Below are positions 1 through 5,626 of a DNA stretch of 7,936 bases, piece after piece. Position 1 is the first letter of the stretch. Each line of letters begins with the position of its first letter. The notes below the pieces were generated by a model. It was not told the origin of the DNA and ran no database searches. It saw only the letters and a program-made list of their open reading frames with translations. Source of the DNA: Pelagibius sp041565695 (GTDB lineage: Bacteria > Pseudomonadota > Alphaproteobacteria > Kiloniellales > Kiloniellaceae); NCBI GenBank assembly GCA_041565695.1, contig JBFGUI010000184.1, forward strand, positions 1 through 7,936, written 5' to 3'. Both the position numbers and the translations under genes were made by a program.

Positions 1-233
1 CTGGCGCCGGTCTCCTCGCCGAGAAAGCCGTCTTCGGGAAAGCGGGCTTCCAGGCGCGCGCGGATCAGCTGCTCCACCTTCTTGTCGGCGATGGAGACCA
101 CGTCCTGCAGCCCCTTGTTTTCGATCGCCAGCTCAGCGCGGCGTTTGTAGAAATCGTAGGCCAGGCGCCCCGCCTCGCGCGCGAGGTTCTGGGCGAAGGT
201 ATAGCGATCTGAATCTGCGGATGCGTCTGCCAT
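1..233 (-). CDS. Inositol monophosphatase family protein, N-terminal 77 codons (partial)
   Basis: The gene starts at an ATG at 233 and runs off the left edge, so only the first 77 residues are visible (MADASADSDRY to FLGEETGA). The visible part matches the N-terminus of the inositol monophosphatase superfamily. An opening helix (FAQNLAREAGRLAYDFY) leads to a 'KGLQDVVSIADKKVEQLIRARL' type segment, then 'FPEDGFLGEETG'. In this family the Glu of the GEE motif is a magnesium ligand. The superfamily removes phosphate from small substrates such as inositol-1-phosphate, histidinol phosphate or 3'-phosphoadenosine nucleotides, and the N-terminus alone does not say which. A short AGAGG lies 4 bases before the ATG. 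A sigma70-type promoter at 346-318 suggests it is transcribed separately from the cobalt genes upstream. The family is fairly sure; the substrate is unknown. Confidence 0.82.
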   Translation of the reverse strand, partial: MADASADSDRYTFAQNLAREAGRLAYDFYKRRAELAIENKGLQDVVSIADKKVEQLIRARLEARFPEDGFLGEETGA

Positions 234-317
234 CGTGCCTCTGTCGTGCAAAGCCGTCTTGCGCCGGAGGAAAGGCCCGGGCTGAGAAGCGTGACGGGCA
301 CCCGCGACCCGCAGGGC

Positions 318-346
318 ATAAAACGAAAGTTCCAATTTGCTGTCAA
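318..346 (-). promoter_or_regulatory. Sigma70-type promoter for the inositol monophosphatase-family gene
   Basis: On the minus strand a perfect TTGACA (346-341) is followed, after a 17-base spacer, by TTTTAT (323-318). It lies in the 147-base gap between the DUF1636 gene and the phosphatase-family gene. Transcription would start near 311, giving a leader of about 78 bases. The -35 hexamer partly overlaps the foot of a hairpin at 344-369. The prediction rests on sequence match alone. Confidence 0.6.
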
Positions 347-369
347 ACGAGAACAGGCGTTCCCGTTCG
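344..369 (-). terminator. Hairpin after the cbtB-cbtA-DUF1636 genes, possible terminator
   Basis: Read on the minus strand, CGAACGGGAAC (369-359) pairs with GTTCTCGTTTG (354-344) across a four-base loop. This is an 11-bp stem with two G-U pairs. It begins 11 bases after the DUF1636 stop codon, which is where a terminator would be expected. No clear U-tract follows beyond the TTTG at the stem's end, so factor-independent termination is doubtful. The stem could instead stabilise the 3' end of the mRNA. Confidence 0.4.
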
Positions 370-380
370 CTTAGGTGCCT

Positions 381-740
381 TCAGATCGGCGGAAAGCGGG
401 CGATCACACCTTCGCGGAAAAAGGCCGGGCGGTCCGCCATGGCCGGCACGCCGTGCTCGGAAGCCGCCACGGCGCGGGCGGCGGCGAGGATGTCGGCGAG
501 ATCCGCCGCCGGATCTGCGCCGCCGACGAGGTAGCTCCAGCGCCCGGGCGACTCCGCCCGGAACACCAGGGTCACCGCCCGGTCGCAGACGGCGAGGCAG
601 TCGACCGGGCGGACCTCGACCTCCGGCAGCTCGGCGGCGCCGGCACGCAGCGCCTCGTAGAGCCGGCGCCCGGGTGCGGTCGCCGGCGGATCGTCGCCCG
701 CGCCGCACTGCACGCAGACCTGCAGGCAGACCAAGGCCAT
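381..740 (-). CDS. DUF1636 family protein, ferredoxin-like, in cobalt/B12 operon
   Basis: This 119-residue protein starts at the ATG at 740 (MALVCLQVCVQCG). It resembles the DUF1636 family of small metal-binding-type proteins, often found beside cobalamin and cobalt-uptake genes; no reaction is established. Five cysteines are visible. C5, C9 and C12 sit at the N-terminus, and C48 and C52 sit in 'DCLAVCDRAVTLVF'. The second pair followed by a hydrophobic strand resembles thioredoxin-fold [2Fe-2S] ferredoxins, so iron-sulfur or other metal binding is a reasonable inference. There is no signal peptide or membrane segment, so it should be cytoplasmic. The gene begins 17 bases after the cbtA stop with no good Shine-Dalgarno, which suggests translational coupling to cbtA. 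It should share the upstream cobalamin riboswitch. Confidence 0.8.
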   Translation of the reverse strand: MALVCLQVCVQCGAGDDPPATAPGRRLYEALRAGAAELPEVEVRPVDCLAVCDRAVTLVFRAESPGRWSYLVGGADPAADLADILAAARAVAASEHGVPAMADRPAFFREGVIARFPPI

Positions 741-757
741 GGGGAAAGGAAGTCGGG

Positions 758-1474
758 TCAGGCCGCGGCGGCGGCGGTCCGACGCGCCGCCATGCGCTGC
801 CAGACGTAGCCGGCGACCGTGCCCGCCAGCACCCAGGTCACCGCGTGGACCACCAGGGAGGCGGCGGCGAACTGGGCGGAGAGCTCGGAAGGCACGGCGC
901 TGACGAAGCCCTCCGGATGGGGCGCGCCGATGACATGCGGCAGCAGCATGAGGACGATGCCGCCGGCGATCGCCGGCAGGGTGGAGACGCGCAGCGCCAG
1001 CCACAGCCCGGCGGCCGTCGCCACGGCGGTGCCGAGCCACCAAAGCTGGCGGGGCCCCAGTTCGGCCGCCGCGGCGCCCGGCAGTTCCGGGCTGAGCCCC
1101 AGGGCCGGCGCCAGGCCGGCGGCGGCGAAGCCGGCCAGCCCCCAGAGCAGGCCGCTGCGCGCCGTGATCCCGGCTGAGGCGAGGATCATCACCGACAGCA
1201 GGATCAGCGCGAAGCCGAAGGCGGTGGCGATGGTCATGACGGAGGTGGAGAGCGTGCGCTCGAGGCCGTCGGCCGGGGCCCAGGCCGCGTCCTCGCCATG
1301 ATCGGCGGCGGCCAGGATCAGCCGCGCCGCCTCGCCCGCCGCCGTGTCGCCGCCGGCCTCGTACTTCTCGGCCTCGAGGATCAGCGGCGTGGTGGTGAAA
1401 TGCTGCAGCACCGAGGTCGCGATGCCGGCAACGAAACCGGCGACCAGGGCCGCAAAGAGAATACGATGAAGCAT
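758..1474 (-). CDS. cbtA: CbtA family cobalt transporter subunit
   Basis: This 238-residue integral membrane protein matches CbtA, a predicted cobalt importer subunit found under B12 riboswitch control in proteobacteria. Hydrophobic segments lie at about residues 6-23, 78-99, 106-126, 143-163, 166-184 and 205-226, so five or six membrane helices are likely. Family-typical pieces include 'LQHFTTTPLILEAEKYE' after the first helix and 'LLPHVIGAPHPEG' near residues 177-189. Histidines at 25, 180, 186 and 210 sit in or beside the helices and could handle the metal. The ATG at 1474 is chosen over an in-frame ATG at 1669, because the earlier one would run through the whole cbtB gene. The gap after cbtB is 11 bases and contains a purine-rich AGGGCAGG. 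With CbtB it is expected to move Co2+ across the inner membrane for cobalamin synthesis. Confidence 0.87.
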   Translation of the reverse strand: MLHRILFAALVAGFVAGIATSVLQHFTTTPLILEAEKYEAGGDTAAGEAARLILAAADHGEDAAWAPADGLERTLSTSVMTIATAFGFALILLSVMILASAGITARSGLLWGLAGFAAAGLAPALGLSPELPGAAAAELGPRQLWWLGTAVATAAGLWLALRVSTLPAIAGGIVLMLLPHVIGAPHPEGFVSAVPSELSAQFAAASLVVHAVTWVLAGTVAGYVWQRMAARRTAAAAA

Positions 1475-1485
1475 GACGCCTGCCC

Positions 1486-1665
1486 TCAGTGGCAGGGGAA
1501 GGCCATGGCGTGGCGCGTATCGTGGGCGGCGTTGTGCACCGTTGCCGAGTTGGCGAAACCGGTGACAAAGACGAGGCCCAGGCCGAAACACAGCGTCGCC
1601 GCGGCGATCAGCCGCCGGCTCTGGGAAAGAGAGATCTGGGTCTGGGTCGTGGTCGCCGTCTGCAT
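1486..1665 (-). CDS. cbtB: CbtB, small histidine-rich cobalt transporter subunit
   Basis: This 59-residue protein is easy to miss because of its length. It has a Gln/Thr-rich N-terminus (MQTATTTQTQ), a single membrane helix at about residues 19-38, and a short C-terminal tail carrying H44, H48, H52, C58 and H59 (ending HAMAFPCH). One helix plus a C-terminal histidine-rich metal-binding tail is the hallmark of CbtB, the partner of CbtA in predicted B12-regulated cobalt uptake. The tail probably captures the metal and passes it to CbtA (inference). A strong Shine-Dalgarno, GGAGG, lies 5 bases before the ATG at 1665. It is the first gene behind the cobalamin riboswitch, and cbtA follows after 11 bases. 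Confidence 0.9.
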   Translation of the reverse strand: MQTATTTQTQISLSQSRRLIAAATLCFGLGLVFVTGFANSATVHNAAHDTRHAMAFPCH

Positions 1666-1669
1666 TCAA

Positions 1670-1675
1670 TCCTCC
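1670..1675 (-). promoter_or_regulatory. Ribosome binding site of cbtB
   Basis: AGGAGG-like sequence, read on the minus strand as GGAGGA, ends four bases before the ATG at 1665. It fixes the cbtB start and is the likely target if the riboswitch acts on translation. A small stem CGGAC/GTCCG (1694-1690 with 1682-1678) lies immediately upstream. An alternative pairing of GATCC (1698-1694) with GGATT (1672-1668) would cover part of this site. Confidence 0.7.
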
Positions 1676-1747
1676 AACGGACTAAGGGCGTCCGGATCAG
1701 GCACAGCCGGAAAGACATCCTACGGCGCGGACCACGCCACTCTGTCC

Positions 1748-1769
1748 TTCCGGGCAACCCCGCCCGGAA
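1748..1769 (-). promoter_or_regulatory. Hairpin between riboswitch and cbtB, candidate expression platform
   Basis: The minus strand reads TTCCGGGC, then loop GGGGTT, then GCCCGGAA: a perfect 8-bp stem with a 6-base loop. It begins 12 bases after the closing stem of the cobalamin aptamer. The loop GGGG is complementary to the run of C in the conserved GCTGCCCCCGCAACTG segment of the aptamer. Cobalamin riboswitches are known to use a kissing contact between an aptamer loop (L5) and a downstream hairpin loop (L13), and this hairpin fits that role. No U-tract follows, so transcription termination at this point is unlikely. Confidence 0.55.
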
Positions 1770-1781
1770 CGAGTGTTTCCT

Positions 1782-1974
1782 CAGATGGCTGGTCTCCTGG
1801 CTCGCGGGTCGTCGCTCCACTCCGCCTTCCCGGCCCGCGCGGGGGCCAGTGGCCTGTCGGGTGTCGCTCTCCGCTCACAGTTGCGGGGGCAGCCACGGAG
1901 TCGGTCCCTATAGGGTACGCCTCACCGTGTTCCCATTTACTTCGCCGTGTCGTTCGAACTGGCGAAACCACCTG
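1782..1974 (-). promoter_or_regulatory. Cobalamin (B12) riboswitch aptamer
   Basis: All the hallmark elements of the cobalamin riboswitch are present in order on the minus strand. The closing stem P1 is CAGGTGG (1974-1968) with CCATCTG (1788-1782). P2 is TTCGCC (1966-1961) with GGCGAA (1946-1941). ATGGGAACACGGTGAGGCGT follows. The conserved GCTGCCCCCGCAACTGTGA lies at 1893-1875, then GCCACTGG and GGGAAGGCGGAG, and finally the B12 box GAGCCAGGAGACCAGCC at 1803-1787. The length of 193 bases is normal for the class. It sits in the leader of cbtB-cbtA-DUF1636, whose start codon is 117 bases beyond the aptamer. By the known behaviour of the class, cobalamin binding should lower expression of these genes. 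The downstream hairpin and the strong ribosome site point to translational control (inference). Confidence 0.96.
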
Positions 1975-1982
1975 ATCCGCAG

Positions 1983-2010
1983 ATTATGCGCGATTCCCGG
2001 CCGCTCGCAA
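1983..2010 (-). promoter_or_regulatory. Sigma70-type promoter of the riboswitch-cbtBA transcript
   Basis: TTGCGA (2010-2005) and CATAAT (1988-1983) are separated by 16 bases on the minus strand. The expected start of transcription, near 1976, is one to three bases before the first base of the riboswitch P1 stem at 1974. That position makes the call stronger than the hexamers alone. The stretch from here to the stop of the cyanophycin-synthetase-like gene at 2062 contains a NotI-type palindrome (2036-2043) but no convincing terminator. Confidence 0.6.
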
Positions 2011-2061
2011 CACCTCATGCGACCGGACGTGCCGTGCGGCCGCTCAGCCGGTGCCCGCGTC

Positions 2062-3984
2062 TTATGTCTGACTGCGCAGTGCCTCGGCGACGGCGGCCCG
2101 CCAGGCGGCACGACCGGCGCCTGCCTCGACGACCCGCCAGATCGGCGCGGACCCGCCGTTCTCCTCGATCGTGGGAAGCAGCGCGTCGCCGGCGGAAACC
2201 GCCACAGCCTGCGCCGCCGATGCCAGGAGGGCCGCCGCCGCGACCGACTGGGGATCGCGCTCCGGGCGCGCCGACGAGCCGGGGCCGAAGACGGCCAGGG
2301 TGCAGCGATCCAGGCAAAGCCCGTTACGCACGATGTCCTCCAGCGACAGCTCGACCACGGCGGCCGTCGCCTTGGGGTCGGAGAGGGCGGCTGTCAGCCG
2401 CCGCGCGAGCGACTCCGTCGGACCGCAGAGATGCTCGCCGTTCAGGCTGATTTCCTGCGGCGTCGCCAGGACCGGGCAATGGCCCGCCCGCGCGAGCATC
2501 GTGCACAGCGTCGCCAGAAGGTCGCCGTGGTCGCCCTCGTCGACCACGTAGATGATCGGAATCCGGCCGTCGTCGCCGTCGGGGAACATGCCGCGCAGGA
2601 ACAGCTCCTGGAGCTCGCCGTCGGGAAGACCCATGATGAAGCCGGGCGTGGTATTGATCTCGATGATGTGGCCCGCGCCGTCAGTCCAGGACGCCGAGAT
2701 ATCCGGGGTGACGAAGTCGATTCCGGCGACATCCAGGTACATGACGCGGGCCGCCCTGACCGCCATGGCGGCGTTGTCGGGATGCACCTGGTCCGTCACC
2801 CTCTCCATGGTGCCGCCGACCGAGAGGTTGGAATGATGGCGCAGCAGAACCTTCGTACCGTCAGGCGGTACGTCATCCAGCGCATAGCCCTGTGTCCCGA
2901 GGATGCGTTCGGCCTCCGCGTCCAGCGTGATCTTGCGCAGGCTGCCGGACAGGAATGCGGTGCGGCTGCTGTTCACGGCGGCGACCAGGTCCCGCACGCT
3001 GCGGCTTCCGTCGCCGGTGACCTGCGCCGGCGACTGCCGGACCGCCGCCACCACTCTGCCGTACATCACCAGGAGACGATAGTTCGTGCCGTCGAGGTGC
3101 GGCTCGACCACCACCTCGCTGATGCGCCGCGCCTGGGCGAAGGCGTGGCGGACCTCCACCTCGCTGTTCAGATAGAGACTGACGCCGATCCCGAAGTCGC
3201 TGCGGTTCGGCTTGATGACGACCGGAAAGCCGATGCTCTTGGCAAGGGAAACCGCCTGGTCCGCGTTCGTCGCCAGAAAATTGCGGCACACCGGCAGCCC
3301 CGCGCGCCCCATCAGCTGGGCCGAGGCGAACTTGTTGACGCTGAACTTCCATTCCGCGAAGCCGGTCTTGTGGGGATGGTGGCTGAACACGTTGCGGCGC
3401 TTGGCGCCCTGCCCGAGATGAAGCAGCTCCATGCCCTGCACCGGAACGTCGAACGGAATGCCCAAGCGCCGGGCCACCGCCATTATGAGACGAAACTTCT
3501 GCGTCCCGCCGTAGGAACGGTTTACGTCTGGAAAGCTCGCAACGGCCTCGCGCAGCCGGTTTTCCTGCTGCGGATCGGGGTTGCCGTTCTGCCGCTGCAC
3601 CATGGCCTGCAGCAGCTGCACCGCGAGATCGACCTGCACGCGCGCCGAGCCGACGTTGGCGCACTCCACCGCCAGCAGCTCGCCCTGCACCACGGGGCCG
3701 ATCCTGCCGAGATGGCGATACCAGTCGACGGCATAGCCGGCGGCGCGCTGCAGCTGCAGGATTATCCGGGCCAGGATGTCATGGGGCGCGACCTGGGGCG
3801 GCGGCGCGGCCAACGGCTCGACGCCGGCTGCATCATGCAGGAAGGCATCCGCATCCTGCAGGACGGCGCTCCAGGTCCCGTGGCAGTCGGGCAGAGCAAG
3901 CTGACCGAAGGACAGCAGCACCACGTCGCAGGGGGCGAAAATGCTGGGCGCCGGCAGGAAGACGAAGCGAAGGGGTGTTGCCAT
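2062..3984 (-). CDS. Cyanophycin-synthetase-like ATP-grasp ligase with degenerate Mur-like C-terminus
   Basis: This 640-residue protein resembles cyanophycin synthetase (CphA), which builds an Asp-Arg polymer by adding Asp with an ATP-grasp domain and Arg with a Mur-ligase domain. Residues about 1-160 match the CphA N-terminal domain ('HDILARIILQLQRAAG'). Residues about 205-465 form a complete ATP-grasp domain: K258 in 'FPVVIKPN', a glycine loop DFGIGV (263-268), E294 and R303 in 'EPHLDGTNYRLLV', 'VHPDN' (400-404), D423 in 'GIDFVTPDIS', and E442/N444 in 'IEINTTPGF'. From 473 the Mur-like part starts with the usual GRIPI, but the GTNGKT nucleotide loop is replaced by DEGDHG. The part stops after about 170 residues, against about 400 in CphA, which is near 870 residues in total. 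Only one ligation chemistry seems possible; substrates are unknown. The ATG at 3984 is chosen because homology starts there (LRFVFLPAPS). An in-frame ATG at 4113 adds 43 residues that look untranslated. No good Shine-Dalgarno is seen. Confidence 0.8.
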   Translation of the reverse strand: MATPLRFVFLPAPSIFAPCDVVLLSFGQLALPDCHGTWSAVLQDADAFLHDAAGVEPLAAPPPQVAPHDILARIILQLQRAAGYAVDWYRHLGRIGPVVQGELLAVECANVGSARVQVDLAVQLLQAMVQRQNGNPDPQQENRLREAVASFPDVNRSYGGTQKFRLIMAVARRLGIPFDVPVQGMELLHLGQGAKRRNVFSHHPHKTGFAEWKFSVNKFASAQLMGRAGLPVCRNFLATNADQAVSLAKSIGFPVVIKPNRSDFGIGVSLYLNSEVEVRHAFAQARRISEVVVEPHLDGTNYRLLVMYGRVVAAVRQSPAQVTGDGSRSVRDLVAAVNSSRTAFLSGSLRKITLDAEAERILGTQGYALDDVPPDGTKVLLRHHSNLSVGGTMERVTDQVHPDNAAMAVRAARVMYLDVAGIDFVTPDISASWTDGAGHIIEINTTPGFIMGLPDGELQELFLRGMFPDGDDGRIPIIYVVDEGDHGDLLATLCTMLARAGHCPVLATPQEISLNGEHLCGPTESLARRLTAALSDPKATAAVVELSLEDIVRNGLCLDRCTLAVFGPGSSARPERDPQSVAAAALLASAAQAVAVSAGDALLPTIEENGGSAPIWRVVEAGAGRAAWRAAVAEALRSQT

Positions 3985-4116
3985 AGCCGAGAGGAATGCG
4001 ACGGGGCCCGGATTCGACCGGCCAGCGCAAGACGGAGCGCTGCCGGTCCAGCGACGGCGACCGTAGCACGCCGGAGCCTTCCGCAGGTCGCAAAAAAATC
4101 GGACGCGCCGCAACGA

Positions 4117-4139
4117 GAGGGGGGCCTGCCGCCCCCCTC
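4117..4139 (-). terminator. GC-rich hairpin after patD, probable terminator
   Basis: GAGGGGGGC (4139-4131 read on the minus strand) pairs perfectly with GCCCCCCTC (4125-4117) around a five-base loop. It starts 22 bases after the patD stop codon and marks the end of the polyamine operon. A run of seven T on the minus strand (4098-4092) comes only after 18 more bases, so it is not a textbook U-tract. The hairpin may halt RNA polymerase weakly or protect the operon mRNA end. The rest of the gap (3985-4161) holds no gene and no promoter I can defend. Confidence 0.6.
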
Positions 4140-4161
4140 ACTTGTCTCGCGCCTGACCCGG

Positions 4162-5589
4162 CTAGCCGTGGGCGACCATGACGTGGCGCACCACGGTGTA
4201 GTCCTCCAGCGCGTACATCGACATGTCCTTGCCGTAGCCGGAGGACTTGAGGCCGCCATGCGGCATCTCGTTGGCCAGCATGAAGTGGCAGTTGACCCAG
4301 GTGCAGCCGTACTCCAGCCGCGCCGCCGTGGCCATGGCCTTCGAGACGTCCTTGGTCCACACCGAGGAAGCCAGGCCGTAGTCGGAATCGTTGGCCCAGG
4401 CGACCGCGGTGTCGACGTCGTCGAAGCGGGTCACCGAGACCACCGGCCCGAAGACCTCGCGCTGCACGATCTCGTCCTGCTGCAGGGCACCGGCCACAAC
4501 GGTGGGCTTGTAGAAAAAGCCGTTGCCGTCGGCCGGGCTGCCGCCGGTGGTGACCTCGATGTGCCCGGTGCCGGTGGCGCGCTCGACGAAGCTGGCGACA
4601 CGGTCGCGCTGCCGCGCCGAGATCAGCGGCCCGATCTCGTTCTTGCTGTCGTCCTTGTCGGCGTAGGCGATGGTCGAGACCGCCGAGGTCAGGTCGGCCA
4701 CCAGGTTGTCGTAGACCCCCTTGGCAGCGTAGATGCGGCAGGCGGCGGTGCAGTCCTGCCCCGCGTTGTAAAAGCCGAAGGTGCGCACGCCCTCGACCAC
4801 CGCCTCGATATCGGCGTCGTCGAACACGATGACCGGCGCCTTGCCGCCGAGCTCCAGGTGGGTGCGCTTCACCGACCTGGCCGCGGCGGCCAGCACCTTC
4901 CTGCCGGTGGCGACGTCACCGGTCAGCGAGATCATCTGCACCCTGGGATGGTTGATCAGCGCGTTGCCGACGGACTCGCCGCGGCCCACCACGACGTTGA
5001 GCACGCCTTCCGGCAGCACCTCGGCAGCCACCTCGGCCAGCTTCAGGGTGGTCAGCGGCGTCTGCTCGGAGGGCTTCAGCACCACGCAGTTGCCGCCCGC
5101 AATGGCCGGGCCGATCTTCCAGGCCGCCATCATCAGCGGATAGTTCCACGGCGCGATGGAGGCCACCACGCCGATGGGATCGCGGCGGATCATCGAGGTG
5201 AAGCCCTCGAGGTACTCGCCGGCCGCCGAGCCGTGCTGGCAGCGCGCCGCCCCGGCGAAGAAGCGCAGCACGTCGGCCACCGCCGGCAGCTCGTCGTTGA
5301 GCACCGCGTGATAGGGCTTGCCGCAGTTGAGCGCCTCCAGGCGGGCGAACTCCTCGGCCTCGGCCTCGATGCGGTCGGCGAGCTTGAGCAGCGCCGCCGA
5401 GCGCGCCGCCGGCGTGGTGCGCCGCCACGAAGCGAAGGCCTTCTGTGCCGACGCCACGGCCCGGTCGATCTGGTCGCTCGAGGCTTCCGGCAGTTCGAGA
5501 ATGGTCTCCCCGGTGGCCGGGTTGAGCACCTTTTCCACGTCCTCCGACCCGGCTTCGAAGTCGGTGCCGATCAACATGGCGGTCTGCAT
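4162..5589 (-). CDS. patD: Gamma-aminobutyraldehyde dehydrogenase (putrescine degradation)
   Basis: This 475-residue NAD-dependent aldehyde dehydrogenase oxidises 4-aminobutanal to 4-aminobutanoate (GABA), the step after putrescine transamination. It is very similar along its whole length to E. coli PatD (YdcW, 474 residues), including 'FFAGAARC', 'AAGEYLEG', 'VVASIAPWNYPLMMAAWK', 'NAGQDCTAACRIYA' and the C-terminal 'YGLEDYTVVRHVM'-type end. Visible active-site residues are N149 in PWNY, K172 in LKPSE, E246 in HLELGG and the nucleophile C280. One oddity is LTGDVATG at 222-229, where the family usually has a Ser after TG. A Shine-Dalgarno AGGGAG lies 7 bases before the ATG at 5589. The gene follows the ydcV-like permease by 37 bases, the same order as in the E. 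coli ydcSTUV-patD operon, which supports a role in using imported putrescine. Confidence 0.92.
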   Translation of the reverse strand: MQTAMLIGTDFEAGSEDVEKVLNPATGETILELPEASSDQIDRAVASAQKAFASWRRTTPAARSAALLKLADRIEAEAEEFARLEALNCGKPYHAVLNDELPAVADVLRFFAGAARCQHGSAAGEYLEGFTSMIRRDPIGVVASIAPWNYPLMMAAWKIGPAIAGGNCVVLKPSEQTPLTTLKLAEVAAEVLPEGVLNVVVGRGESVGNALINHPRVQMISLTGDVATGRKVLAAAARSVKRTHLELGGKAPVIVFDDADIEAVVEGVRTFGFYNAGQDCTAACRIYAAKGVYDNLVADLTSAVSTIAYADKDDSKNEIGPLISARQRDRVASFVERATGTGHIEVTTGGSPADGNGFFYKPTVVAGALQQDEIVQREVFGPVVSVTRFDDVDTAVAWANDSDYGLASSVWTKDVSKAMATAARLEYGCTWVNCHFMLANEMPHGGLKSSGYGKDMSMYALEDYTVVRHVMVAHG

Positions 5590-5626
5590 GGCGGGTCTCC
5601 CTGTCAGAGTAGGTTCAAACGTTGCG

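Noticed and set aside
381..1568. A 395-codon minus-strand frame joining cbtA sequence to the DUF1636 protein
   Set aside because: Upstream of 740 this frame is an out-of-frame reading of cbtA and cbtB. Only the part from the ATG at 740 resembles a known family.
2018..2050. GC-rich inverted repeats including the NotI-type palindrome after the ligase gene
   Set aside because: The stems are short or have loops too small, and no T-run follows, so a terminator call is not supported.
4061..4098. Possible promoter for the ligase gene: T-run followed by TTGCGA
   Set aside because: No acceptable -10 hexamer occurs 16-18 bases downstream; the best candidate, CGTGCT, is too poor.
3985..4113. N-terminal extension of the ligase starting at the ATG at 4113
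   Set aside because: The added 43 residues are Arg-rich and unlike CphA N-termini. The similarity starts at the ATG at 3984.
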